Shown here: positions 18,212-26,010 of the stretch, in pieces
Numbering within the stretch: position 1 is the first letter of the stretch
Layout of the letters: each line of letters starts with the position of its first letter
Source: CAKZLS01 sp963771545
GTDB taxonomy: Bacteria > Pseudomonadota > Alphaproteobacteria > Rhodospirillales > Defluviicoccaceae
DNA length: 64,000 bases
Direction: 5' to 3'
NCBI GenBank assembly: GCA_963771545.1
Contig: CAVYTX010000005.1
Span: 1-64,000 of the forward strand
Translations under genes and position numbers: made by a program
The notes under the pieces: model-generated
Database searches by the model: none
Told to the model about the DNA's origin: nothing
What the model saw: only the letters and a program-made list of their open reading frames with translations

Positions 18212-20437
18212 ATGACCTTGGGACCCGTCTCTGGGCGGCTTATCGAGCGCGCGGAGGATGTCGCCAGAATGTTGCTTGGCGAGCCCAATCGCGTGCTGTC
18301 GACGCGCAGTCAGCTCCGCTACGGCAGCCGCGGATCGCTCGCAATGGAAATTGCCGGCAACAAGATGGGCGAGTGGTACGACCACGAAAACAAGATCGGG
18401 GGAGGTATCCTCGATTTGGTACAATGGAAAACCGGCCTGTCCGACGGCGAAGCGGCGAAGTGGCTTACATCGCAACTCGGCCTTCCGATCGAGGTGAAGT
18501 GTGGGCCGCAGCCGCGACGGCGCATCGTTGCCACATACGATTACCGCGACGAAGCCGGAGAACTGATCTTCCAGGTCGTCCGCTACAAACCCAAGGACTT
18601 CCGGCAGCGGCGTCCGGACGGCAACGGCGGATGGGACTGGCATGTGAAGGGCGTCCGTCAGGTGCCCTATCGGCTGTTCGAGCTACGAAAGGGAAAAACC
18701 GGCGCACCTCTGTTAATCGTCGAGGGAGAAAAGGACGTCGATAGGCTTGCCGGCCTCGGCTTCGTTGCCACCTGCAACGCCGGCGGCGCCAACAAGTGGC
18801 CGGCCGAACTCAACCGGCACTTTCAGGGCTCGATCGTCTACATCCTGCCGGACAACGATGATGCGGGGCGCAACCAGGCAAGGAGGGTCGCCCAGGCTCT
18901 CCACGGCACGGCGGAAGCCGTTCACATCGTGGAGCTTCCCGGCCTCCCGCAGGGCGGCGACGTTTCGGACTGGCTCGACAGCGGCGGGGACCCGGGTCGC
19001 CTGATGGAGATCTGTCAAACAACCCGCGCTTGGGAACAGGATGACAATACGCCGGCGCAAGACGACTCCCTTGCTAGGAACTTGATTCCATACTGCGACG
19101 AAGCGTTGACCCTCGCCTTTTCCGCTGACCACGCCGATGACCTTCGTTACTGCGAAGGCTTCGGCAAATGGTTCGAATGGGACGTCGCCCTGTGGCGCGA
19201 AGACGTGAAACGACGCGTCTTTTCCCACGCCCGCCAGCTATGCCGCGACAAGTCTGCCGAGGCTTTGGTCGCCATCGACAACGAGAAGACAGCCGCCAAG
19301 ATCGCCAGCACAGTTGCCAGCGCGAAGACGGTCGCCGCCATCGTCAACCTCGCCCGCTCCGACGCGCGGCACGCCACCGCAGCCACGGAATGGGATGCCG
19401 ACCCGTGGGCGCTCAACACACCGGATGGCATCATCGATCTGCGCTCCGGCCAGATGCGGCCGCATGACCGGACGGCGCTTTGCTCGAAGATGACTGCTGT
19501 GGCGCCTGAAAGATCCAGCTGCCCGCAGTGGCACCAATTCCTTGATCAGGTGACCGCCGCTGATGCGGAACTGAAGAGTTTTCTTCGTCGCATCGCCGGC
19601 TATGGCCTTTCCGGCAGCACTCGCGAGCACGCACTGTTCTTCTTGTACGGGACTGGCGCCAATGGCAAGGGGACGTTTCTGAACACGCTGACGGCAATCC
19701 TCGGCGACTACGCCAAAGTCGCCAGCATGGAGACCTTCACCGAGAGTCACTCCGATCGGCACCCTACGGAACTTGCTATGCTACGCGGTGCTCGTCTGGT
19801 TTCCGCTCAGGAAACCGAGGAAGGTCGGCGCTGGGCCGAGAGCCGCATCAAGGCGCTCACCGGCGGCGACCCCATCACGGCGCGTTTCATGCGCCAGGAT
19901 TTTTTCACGTACACGCCGCAGTTCAAGCTGCTGATCGCCGGTAACCACAAACCCGGCCTCCGCAACATCGACGAGGCCATTCGTCGACGCTTCCATCTGC
20001 TGCCTTTCACAGTTCGGATCTCACCCGAGCAACGCGACCCCAATCTGTTCGACAAGCTCAAAGAGGAGTGGCCAGCGATCCTCGCCTGGGCCCTGGAAGG
20101 CTGCTTGGAATGGCAGACGCATGGACTTAGTCCGCCCGCCGCGGTGCTGGACGCGACAGCCGAGTACTTCGACGACGAGGACGTTTTTGGACGGTGGCTC
20201 GAGGAGTGCTGCGCGCGCGATCCCATGGCGCACGAGACCACGCGTGACCTGTATGCGGCATGGAGCGCTTGGGCGGATCGATCAGGCATGTCGCCAGGCA
20301 CCGAGCCGAAATTCCGCGGCGCTCTCAAGGCGCGGGGCTTCGAATCCAAGAGGGAAGCTGGAACGGGTCGAGGTGGCTTCGCCGAGATCCGGCTCCGCCG
20401 GAATGATTACACAGATGACATGCGATACGGAGGCTGA
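18212..20437 (+). CDS. phage primase-helicase (TOPRIM plus D5/P4-type SF3 helicase)
   Basis: This 741-aa replication protein joins a primase-like N-terminus to a helicase. The TOPRIM part shows LLIVEGEKDVDRL near residue 168 and ILPDNDDAGRNQ near 212. A D5_N region follows. The SF3 helicase has Walker A GTGANGKGT at about 479-487, Walker B-type residues in RLVSAQETEEG near 530, and the sensor motif LLIAGNHKPGLRNIDEAIRRRF near 575. The C-terminal 100 residues (GRWLEECCARD onward) fit the winged-helix tail of the P4 family. It would unwind and prime prophage DNA. ATG 18212 follows TAAGGG. The gene is intact, unlike several others in the prophage. Confidence 0.92.
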   Translation: MTLGPVSGRLIERAEDVARMLLGEPNRVLSTRSQLRYGSRGSLAMEIAGNKMGEWYDHENKIGGGILDLVQWKTGLSDGEAAKWLTSQLGLPIEVKCGPQPRRRIVATYDYRDEAGELIFQVVRYKPKDFRQRRPDGNGGWDWHVKGVRQVPYRLFELRKGKTGAPLLIVEGEKDVDRLAGLGFVATCNAGGANKWPAELNRHFQGSIVYILPDNDDAGRNQARRVAQALHGTAEAVHIVELPGLPQGGDVSDWLDSGGDPGRLMEICQTTRAWEQDDNTPAQDDSLARNLIPYCDEALTLAFSADHADDLRYCEGFGKWFEWDVALWREDVKRRVFSHARQLCRDKSAEALVAIDNEKTAAKIASTVASAKTVAAIVNLARSDARHATAATEWDADPWALNTPDGIIDLRSGQMRPHDRTALCSKMTAVAPERSSCPQWHQFLDQVTAADAELKSFLRRIAGYGLSGSTREHALFFLYGTGANGKGTFLNTLTAILGDYAKVASMETFTESHSDRHPTELAMLRGARLVSAQETEEGRRWAESRIKALTGGDPITARFMRQDFFTYTPQFKLLIAGNHKPGLRNIDEAIRRRFHLLPFTVRISPEQRDPNLFDKLKEEWPAILAWALEGCLEWQTHGLSPPAAVLDATAEYFDDEDVFGRWLEECCARDPMAHETTRDLYAAWSAWADRSGMSPGTEPKFRGALKARGFESKREAGTGRGGFAEIRLRRNDYTDDMRYGG

Positions 20438-20484
20438 TGATGTCAGATGTGAAGGTACGTGACGCAGCACCAGGTTATCGACGT

Positions 20485-20516
20485 CACGCGCGTGCGCGCG
20501 CGTATACGTCTATAAT
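20485..20516 (+). promoter_or_regulatory. alternating CG/TA tract followed by TATAAT
   Basis: Bases 20485-20509 alternate pyrimidine and purine without a break for 25 bases, mostly CG steps, the kind of sequence that favours Z-DNA. A perfect TATAAT follows at 20511-20516. No matching -35 is visible at the usual distance. It could start transcription of the small genes at 20675 and 20878. Confidence 0.4.
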
Positions 20517-20674
20517 GGGGCACGACCCCACACACCTTCACAGCTTGCATTTCAAAGCGGACTTCCGGGTTCCAGAGACGACGCGTCGGCCGACGGAGCG
20601 AGCGCGGGACAACGTGCTTGAGCCACGCCAGAACCGAAGTGTCAGACTGTTTTGACTATTTTGAGGATCGACAG

Positions 20675-20881
20675 GTGAAATCTGAAACGCGCGGCTCCCT
20701 GGAGCGCCACCTCCCCCGCTCGACGTCGACGGAGAACGATCTGTTCGCGATGCGCAGGGCTGCGTGGCGAAACCAGGGGGTCATCGTAATCAAGCCCGCA
20801 GATATCCGCGACGACTGGTTGCGGCAAGCGATCGTGAACGAGGCGGACCGGCTCTACGGCCGCCGGGAGAACGGTCGATGA
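20675..20881 (+). CDS. small conserved phage protein
   Basis: This 68-aa protein ends with the pattern AMRRAAWRNQGVIVIKPADI followed by DDWLRQAIVNEADRLYGRR. This layout recurs in short proteins beside replication genes in alphaproteobacterial prophages; function unknown. The start is the GTG at 20675 with GAGGA seven bases upstream; an ATG at 20618 in the same frame lacks a ribosome binding site. Its TGA overlaps the ATG of the next gene by four bases. Confidence 0.65.
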   Translation: MKSETRGSLERHLPRSTSTENDLFAMRRAAWRNQGVIVIKPADIRDDWLRQAIVNEADRLYGRRENGR

Positions 20882-21402
20882 AGCGGCGCAAGCGATCAAC
20901 CGAGAGAGTGGCGGCGCCGATCACCGTCGGTCCCAACATGCTGGTCGAGTCGGTCTATGAAGGCGATCCGGATGGCCGCCCCGTTGTGCATCATCGAACG
21001 GTGGACACGATCGGTCGGATGCTGCGCGGCGGGACCATTACCCAGGACATGCACGACGCCGCAAGAGACTTCGAGGCGAACTTCACTATTGCCCGGTTCG
21101 ATCCGGTCGTCTGCATCTCGCTCGATCGAATTCCCGGCACCGGCGGTGCTGCCCATCTGAACGATGCGCAGGTCGACGCTCGTCGTCGGGTTGGAGAAGC
21201 GATCGACGCCTTGGGCGGCCTCGGGAGCCCGGGCGGCAGCTGCGTGTGGCATGTCGTCGGTCTGCAACGGTCGATCCGCGAGTGGGCGATGCGTCAGGGT
21301 TGGAGTGGGAGGCCTATTGGTGAAAAACAGGCCCAGGGAATCCTTGTTGCGGCTCTCGGTATGCTGGCGGGTCACTTCGGGTACAATCGACGGCGACGCT
21401 AG
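20878..21402 (+). CDS. phage protein, DUF6456-like
   Basis: This 174-aa protein starts MKRRKRSTERV with a basic tail. It has a central helical part (TVDTIGRMLRGGTITQDMHDAARDFEANFTIARFDP) and a C-terminus (VWHVVGLQRSIREWAMRQGW then AQGILVAALGMLAGHFGY). The pattern of a histidine-initiated helix followed by QGILVAALGxLAxHYG fits the DUF6456-type domain found in alphaproteobacterial regulators and phages. The family call is from memory of the pattern and is only fair. The start overlaps the previous stop as ATGA. A regulatory or DNA-binding role is possible. Confidence 0.65.
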   Translation: MKRRKRSTERVAAPITVGPNMLVESVYEGDPDGRPVVHHRTVDTIGRMLRGGTITQDMHDAARDFEANFTIARFDPVVCISLDRIPGTGGAAHLNDAQVDARRRVGEAIDALGGLGSPGGSCVWHVVGLQRSIREWAMRQGWSGRPIGEKQAQGILVAALGMLAGHFGYNRRRR

Positions 21403-21606
21403 ATGTTGAGTGCTTGACCTCTGGCCATACAACAGGTATAAGAAGACGAGGATTTGGAGTGTGTCCAGAATAACCCGCCGTCGTGATCGACGCGCGGGTT
21501 CTTCATTCGCCGATATTGTACGGGTCCTTCCGGGCGCTCAACCTATGCTGGTGGGCGTAGCCCGAAAGTTCGCTACCGTCAGCCGTGATTTTTGGGAAGC
21601 CACCCC

Positions 21607-21746
21607 GGTGGAGTCCACCCTTTCACCTCAAATAATTTCGTGAATTCAGCACGTTAGCTGGGCTCCAACCTGGACTTCCGGGTGGACTCCTGGAGTCCAC
21701 TTTTGGATCCACCCCATGGATCCGGAATCCAAATGCTGGAGTCCAC
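21607..21746 (+). promoter_or_regulatory. array of GGAGTCCAC repeats upstream of the methyltransferase
   Basis: GGTGGA-G-TCCACC is at 21607-21619. GTGGACTCC-T-GGAGTCCAC, a perfect dyad, is at 21682-21700. CTGGAGTCCAC is at 21736-21746. Between them lies GGATCC-7-GGATCC at 21705-21723. The array ends about 30 bases before the methyltransferase start and looks like a multi-site operator. It may bind the ParB-like part of that protein or a phage repressor. Confidence 0.55.
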
Positions 21747-21777
21747 GTCGGCTGCTCTTTTCCGCGAGGATAGCATC

Positions 21778-23106
21778 GTGACACTTCGTTTCCTGCCCGA
21801 GCAGATCGAGCAATGGCCGCTCGCGCGCCTGGTGCCGTATGCCAGCAACGCGCGGACGCACTCGGACGATCAGGTTGCCAGGATCGCGGCATCGCTGGTC
21901 GAGTACGGCTGGACGGCGCCGGTGATGGTGTCCGACGAAGGCGAGATCGTCGCCGGCCACGGCCGGCTGTTGGCGGCCCGTAATCTTGGTCTCGACGAGG
22001 TGCCGGTCATCCGGCTCTCGCACCTCAGTCCGGAGCAGGTGCGCGCCTATCGGATCGCCGACAACCGGTTGTCGGAACTGTCGGGCTGGGATGACGAGCT
22101 GCTCGCCGCCGAGCTGCATGCGCTCAACGCCGCCGGCTTCGATCTCGACCTCACCGGCTTTGAGGGCGAGGACCTGGACCGACTGCTGGCGCCGCTCGAC
22201 GACGGCGACGGCCTTGCCGGCGAGGACGTCGTCCCCGAGCCGCCGGCCAATCCGGTGTCGCGCCCGGGCGATCTATGGCTCTTGGGCGATCACCGGCTGC
22301 TGTGTGGCGACAGCACCAAGGCGGACGATGTCGTCCGAGTGATGAACGGCGAGCGGGCGATCTTGTTCGCAACCGATCCGCCCTATCTCGTAGACTACGA
22401 CGGCACCAACCATCCCTCGTGCGCGAAGCGGATGCGCAGCATCAAGCAGGGCGGGCCCGACAAGAACAAGGATTGGGGTGAAAGCTACGGCATCACCTGG
22501 GACGACGCGAGCCAGGGCCCCGAATTGTACGAGGGCTTCATCCGCGCCGCCATCGACCATGCCATCGAGCCGAATGCGGCGTGGTATTGCTGGCACGCCA
22601 GCCGCCGCCAGGCGATGGTCGAAGGGGTGTGGGAGAAGCTGGGCGCGTTCGTTCATCAACAGATCGTCTGGGCCAAGGACCGCGGCATCCTGACCCGCTC
22701 ATACTATCTCTGGCAACACGAGCCCTGCTTCTTCGGCTGGATCAAGGGCAATAAACCGCCGCGGGTGTCGGACGACTATCCGAGCACGATCTGGACAATC
22801 CCGACGGTGAAGGTGGGCGAGAAAACCGATCACCCGACGTCGAAGCCGATCGACGTGTTCGCCATCCCGATGCGCCAGCACACGCGACGCGGCCAGGTCT
22901 GCTACGAGCCGTTCTCGGGCTCGGGCTCGCAGATCATCGCCGGCGAGACCACGGGCCGGCGCGTGTTCGCGGTCGAGATCAGCCCACAGTACGTGGACGT
23001 GGCGGTGAAGCGTTGGCAGGCGGCGACCGGCAAACAGGCGACGTTGGACGGCGACAACCGGACGTTCAATGAGGTCGCTGGCGAACGACGTGTGAAAGCG
23101 GCATGA
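21778..23106 (+). CDS. ParB-like / DNA methyltransferase fusion
   Basis: This 442-aa enzyme probably methylates adenine N6 or cytosine N4 in phage DNA. The first 100 residues are a ParB/sulfiredoxin-like domain (LVPYASNARTHSDDQVARIA, then EIVAGHGRLLAARNLG). The methylase part has the catalytic motif IV as FATDPPY near residue 199 and the AdoMet-binding motif FSGSGSQIIAGETTGR near 377, in the order IV then I. The GTG at 21778 is chosen because GAGGA lies seven bases upstream and the conserved ParB-like part starts right after it; the frame is open to 21682 through the repeat array. It may protect phage DNA from host restriction. The next gene overlaps by four bases. Confidence 0.9.
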   Translation: MTLRFLPEQIEQWPLARLVPYASNARTHSDDQVARIAASLVEYGWTAPVMVSDEGEIVAGHGRLLAARNLGLDEVPVIRLSHLSPEQVRAYRIADNRLSELSGWDDELLAAELHALNAAGFDLDLTGFEGEDLDRLLAPLDDGDGLAGEDVVPEPPANPVSRPGDLWLLGDHRLLCGDSTKADDVVRVMNGERAILFATDPPYLVDYDGTNHPSCAKRMRSIKQGGPDKNKDWGESYGITWDDASQGPELYEGFIRAAIDHAIEPNAAWYCWHASRRQAMVEGVWEKLGAFVHQQIVWAKDRGILTRSYYLWQHEPCFFGWIKGNKPPRVSDDYPSTIWTIPTVKVGEKTDHPTSKPIDVFAIPMRQHTRRGQVCYEPFSGSGSQIIAGETTGRRVFAVEISPQYVDVAVKRWQAATGKQATLDGDNRTFNEVAGERRVKAA

Positions 23107-23354
23107 GACAATCGCGCCGCATGTCGCTGGTGGAGGCGGTCGCGAACGTCGCAGTCGGTTTCCTGGTAGCCTTGGCAACCCAGCTTGTCGCTTTTCCGTT
23201 GTTCGATCTGAAAGTCCGCCTTGAAGAGAACCTGGCAATTGGAGCCCTGTTCACCGCAGCATCGATCATTCGGTCGTACGCTCTCCGCAGAGTATTCGGG
23301 GCGATCCAGGTGCGGAGCTGCGGGAATCGGCCGGCGTCTAAAACAAGCGGTTAG
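23103..23354 (+). CDS. small membrane protein of the prophage (DUF7220-like)
   Basis: This 83-aa protein starts MRQSRRMSLVEAVANVAVGF and has two hydrophobic segments, about residues 12-30 and 44-60, with RLEENLAIGALFTAASIIRSYALRR between and after. Proteins with this exact plan follow methyltransferase or replication genes in alphaproteobacterial prophages; function unknown. The last 15 residues (VRSCGNRPASKTSG) look atypical and may be an added tail. Its ATG overlaps the methyltransferase stop. Confidence 0.7.
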   Translation: MRQSRRMSLVEAVANVAVGFLVALATQLVAFPLFDLKVRLEENLAIGALFTAASIIRSYALRRVFGAIQVRSCGNRPASKTSG

Positions 23355-23817
23355 CAACCCGGAAAGGCATCGGTGATAGAATGCGCGCGAACGTCTGGTT
23401 GAGGCACGGTGACCAAGATGGCCGTTGGCGAGTCCGAGATCCTGACGACGGAATACTCCAGAAAAACAACGTCCTGCCAATCGCTCCCTCCACCCCATCC
23501 CGACCTGCCCTGTCGAATCAGTGGCGATCCACCGACTCAGAACTATACCGTCTTTTCATCAACTCTTTCACCCGAGTGCCTTGGCGCGAGACTTGATGAC
23601 TCTTTCCAAGAGGAAAGGGGTCCTGCTATACGACCGCCTATGGTCGCCTCTAGGCACGACGGAGTCCTTCTGAAGGGCAGCTAGTGAAGGTGGAGAATTC
23701 GACTCCCCGCCATCGAGAGGGCGGCGTTGCGAGCGGCTCGATCCGAAAAGCGGGGAAGCCCTTCGCACGGTCAAAGTACAACGGAAACGATATGCATTCC
23801 CAAGGAGGGAGACATCG
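23355..23817. other. 463-base region without a clear gene
   Basis: No reading frame here looks real. The right end carries the strong ribosome binding site AAGGAGGGA (23802-23810) of the lipoprotein gene. CCTTC-TGAAGG near 23665 forms a short hairpin. The lipoprotein promoter must lie here but has no obvious consensus. Confidence 0.35.
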
Positions 23818-24192
23818 ATGCTCGCGCTCAAGCATTTTTCTCGCTGCCTGATATTGACGCTGACGGTGGCGTCGTTCGCGCTTGTTGCTGGTTGCGACGA
23901 CCAAGGCACCGCGGAGAAGGCGGGGGAGAAGGTCGACCAAGCGGCTGAGTTGGCCAAGGATACGGCGAAGGAAGCCACGGAAGCCACCAAGGACATGGCC
24001 ACGGAGGCCGCCGAAGAGACCGAAGAAACGGCGAAAGAGGCCGCTGAGAAGACCGAAGACACGGCCAAAGAGGCTGTCGATAAAACCGAGGAGGGTGCAG
24101 AAAAGGCCAAGGACATGTCCGAGGAGGCCGCGAAGGACGCGGGAGATGCAATGAAAGACGCGGAGGAGAAGGCCAAGGACGCGACCAAATAG
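23818..24192 (+). CDS. LEA-like repeat lipoprotein
   Basis: This 124-aa protein has a lipoprotein signal (hydrophobic residues 10-24, lipobox LVAGC, so Cys25 is the likely lipidated residue). The rest is a charged, alanine-rich repeat with a period near 11 residues (ETAKEAAEKTEDTAKEA, EEAAKDAGDAMKDAEEKAKD). This composition is that of group 3 LEA-type proteins, which are disordered when hydrated and become helical on drying. An anchored periplasmic, stress-protective or spacer role is inferred. The start is well supported by AAGGAGGGA eight bases upstream. It lies within the prophage early region and is most likely cargo that benefits the host. Confidence 0.75.
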   Translation: MLALKHFSRCLILTLTVASFALVAGCDDQGTAEKAGEKVDQAAELAKDTAKEATEATKDMATEAAEETEETAKEAAEKTEDTAKEAVDKTEEGAEKAKDMSEEAAKDAGDAMKDAEEKAKDATK

Positions 24193-24422
24193 GACAACGC
24201 ATTCCTGCCTCGATCCGTTGGCCCGGACAGGTCGATCTCCTCGCCCCGCAAACCGCGCCGCGGGACCGGTTGCTACTATCGGCCGGCTGTTGACGCGTTC
24301 AGCGTCCGTTTACGCGCACGAGGCGATCCGGTTGGGGTCGCGTGAAACGGGCGGTTCATGACTCGGACAACCTCGGCGTGTTACAATGCCGCCACCGGTT
24401 GCGGCTGTGGAGGCATAACTCA

Positions 24423-24711
24423 TTGTCCAAAATTGATGATAAGGAGATCCTGAGAGCTGCCCAGGAACTCCGTGACCGGCATGGGGATAGTGCGTTGTTG
24501 ATCGCCCGGGAGCGCGTCCGACGCGATTGCCAAGCAGCGCAACCAGCCGGAGCTCGACGTTGCGCTGCTGATCCTGACGGCCGTGGAGCGTTTGCAGAAG
24601 GCATCGGCGGCAGTGACAACGACATCAACATCGAACGATGCCGCCGGGCCTGCGGACCCGGCGGCGATGAACGTCGACCCAGTTGATCAGGCCGCATCGA
24701 CGATACGGTAG
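24423..24711 (+). pseudogene. small phage protein with one frameshift
   Basis: The TTG at 24423 begins SKIDDKEILRAAQELRDRHG and runs to ALLIARERV; a second frame continues DAIAKQRNQPELDVALLILTAVERLQKAS and stops at 24711. Removing one base near 24515 gives about 95 aa. It is helical, with no membrane part; the family is recurrent in alphaproteobacterial phages but unnamed. Its 3' end overlaps the converging DUF3489 gene by about 25 bases. Confidence 0.55.
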
Positions 24712-25237
24712 ATCGTGTAGCTTCCCCTTGCGCCTTCCTTGTTGGGCCTGACGCATGCGCACGCGTTCGGTGGTGATGGTCAGGCCGAGCTTCTTCTTGA
24801 GGGCGCCGGCGATCGCTCCCCGAATCGGTGTGATTTTGCCAGCCGGTGGCTTCGGCGATCTGTTCCACCGTGGCGCCTTCGGGGCGGCGCAGGAGGTCGA
24901 TCATCGCCGCCTGCTTGGTGTTGGGCCGAACGGTCCGCGTCGTTGGCCTTGCGGAGTCTGCCACCGCTGCGTCGCTATCGCACGTCGGTGCCACGTCGGC
25001 AGCCTCGGGCGCGTCCTTGTCCGTATCGTCGCCAAGGCATGAAAGCCATTCCTCGGCGCTCAGTCGTCCGTCGAGCAAGCCGCCAGCTGCGGCGAGGATG
25101 TCGTCGGTGCTCAGTCCGAGCCGTTCGCCGTGCTTGGCAATGGCCTTGAGTGCGGCGTCCTTGGTGTTGGGATTGCGCTGCTTTCCATCCAGCGAACTGA
25201 GGATGGTGTTGAGCTGGGATTTGGTAAGGTCGGTCAT
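24687..25237 (-). pseudogene. DUF3489 protein with two frameshifts
   Basis: The N-terminus (MTDLTKSQLNTILSSLDGKQ) and the winged-helix-like segment TKQAAMIDLLRRPEGATVEQ and IAEATGWQNHT match DUF3489. The rest is out of frame: RGAIAGALKKKLGLTITTERV in the second frame, then PNKEGARGSYTIYRIVDAA in the third, ending at 24687. Two single-base changes near 24845 and 24755 would restore a protein of about 183 aa. DUF3489 proteins are small DNA-binding-like proteins of unknown role common in alphaproteobacterial genomes and prophages. The start has AAGGGG upstream. It is transcribed away from the terminase genes, with a shared promoter region at 25238-25437. Confidence 0.7.
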
Positions 25238-25437
25238 TGTTGGCCCCTTTCGTGGCTCCGGCGCCGCGACCATCGCGGCGCTGCTACCACCCCGAGCCCC
25301 GCCGGATGGTCGGTCGGGGCATGGGCGCGCTCCGGTTTCGTTTGCTTCGACGATCACATGAAGGCGTATAAGCGCCCCCACATCAACTCTAATCGGTTGT
25401 TATTTCATGGCTTTTTCGGCTGGATGCTGATCATTCG

Positions 25438-26010
25438 ATGACCACGCAACGCCACGGCATGAGCGAGCGCGCGTACGCCCGCCACGCCGGGATCTCGCGC
25501 GGCGCCGTGCAGAAAGCGAGACAATCGGGGCGGCTGGTGCTGCTTGCCGACGGCTCGATCGACGCCGCGGCGTCGGACGCCCGCCGCACCCAGACGACCG
25601 ATCCGGCGAAGCAACGCCGCGGTGCTTCGCCCCCCATGCGGCCGGTTCCGGAAACGGCGGTTGAAGCTGTCAATGACACCTTGCGCGAAGACGGACGGCC
25701 GGCACCAGTTGCGGCCGGCGGCATGACGTATTTGCAGGCGCGCACCGCCAACGAGGTGCTGAAGGCGCAGGAGCGCCGGCTCAGGCTGCAGCAGCTGAAA
25801 GGCGAGCTGGTCGACCGGGCGCGTGCGATCGCGCTGGTCTTCCGGCTTGCCCGCCAGGAGCGCGACGCCTGGGCCGGCTGGCCCGCGCGTGTCGCCGCGA
25901 TGATGGCGGCGGAGCTGGGAGCCGACGCCCACGGCGTACAAACGGTGTTGGAGAGCCATGTTAGAGCCCACCTCGGAGAGCTCGCCGAGGTTCGGCCCGA
26001 GTTCCGCTGA
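25438..26010 (+). CDS. terminase small subunit-like protein (Nu1 type)
   Basis: This 190-aa protein starts with a helix-turn-helix of the Nu1 type (SERAYARHAGISRGAVQKARQSGRLVLLADGSIDAAASD), which recognises the packaging site. A helical region follows (ANEVLKAQERRLRLQQLKGELVDRARAIALVFRLARQERDAW). It would form the packaging motor with the adjacent large subunit, whose start it overlaps by about 53 bases. The second half (VLESHVRAHLGEL) is the part expected to contact the large subunit. The ATG at 25438 follows an AT-rich stretch that probably contains the late promoter. Confidence 0.85.
   Translation: MTTQRHGMSERAYARHAGISRGAVQKARQSGRLVLLADGSIDAAASDARRTQTTDPAKQRRGASPPMRPVPETAVEAVNDTLREDGRPAPVAAGGMTYLQARTANEVLKAQERRLRLQQLKGELVDRARAIALVFRLARQERDAWAGWPARVAAMMAAELGADAHGVQTVLESHVRAHLGELAEVRPEFR

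Noticed and set aside
23685..23715. A short GGAG-loop-CTCC followed by CCGCCA, resembling a tRNA T-arm
   Set aside because: No matching acceptor or anticodon stem could be built upstream.
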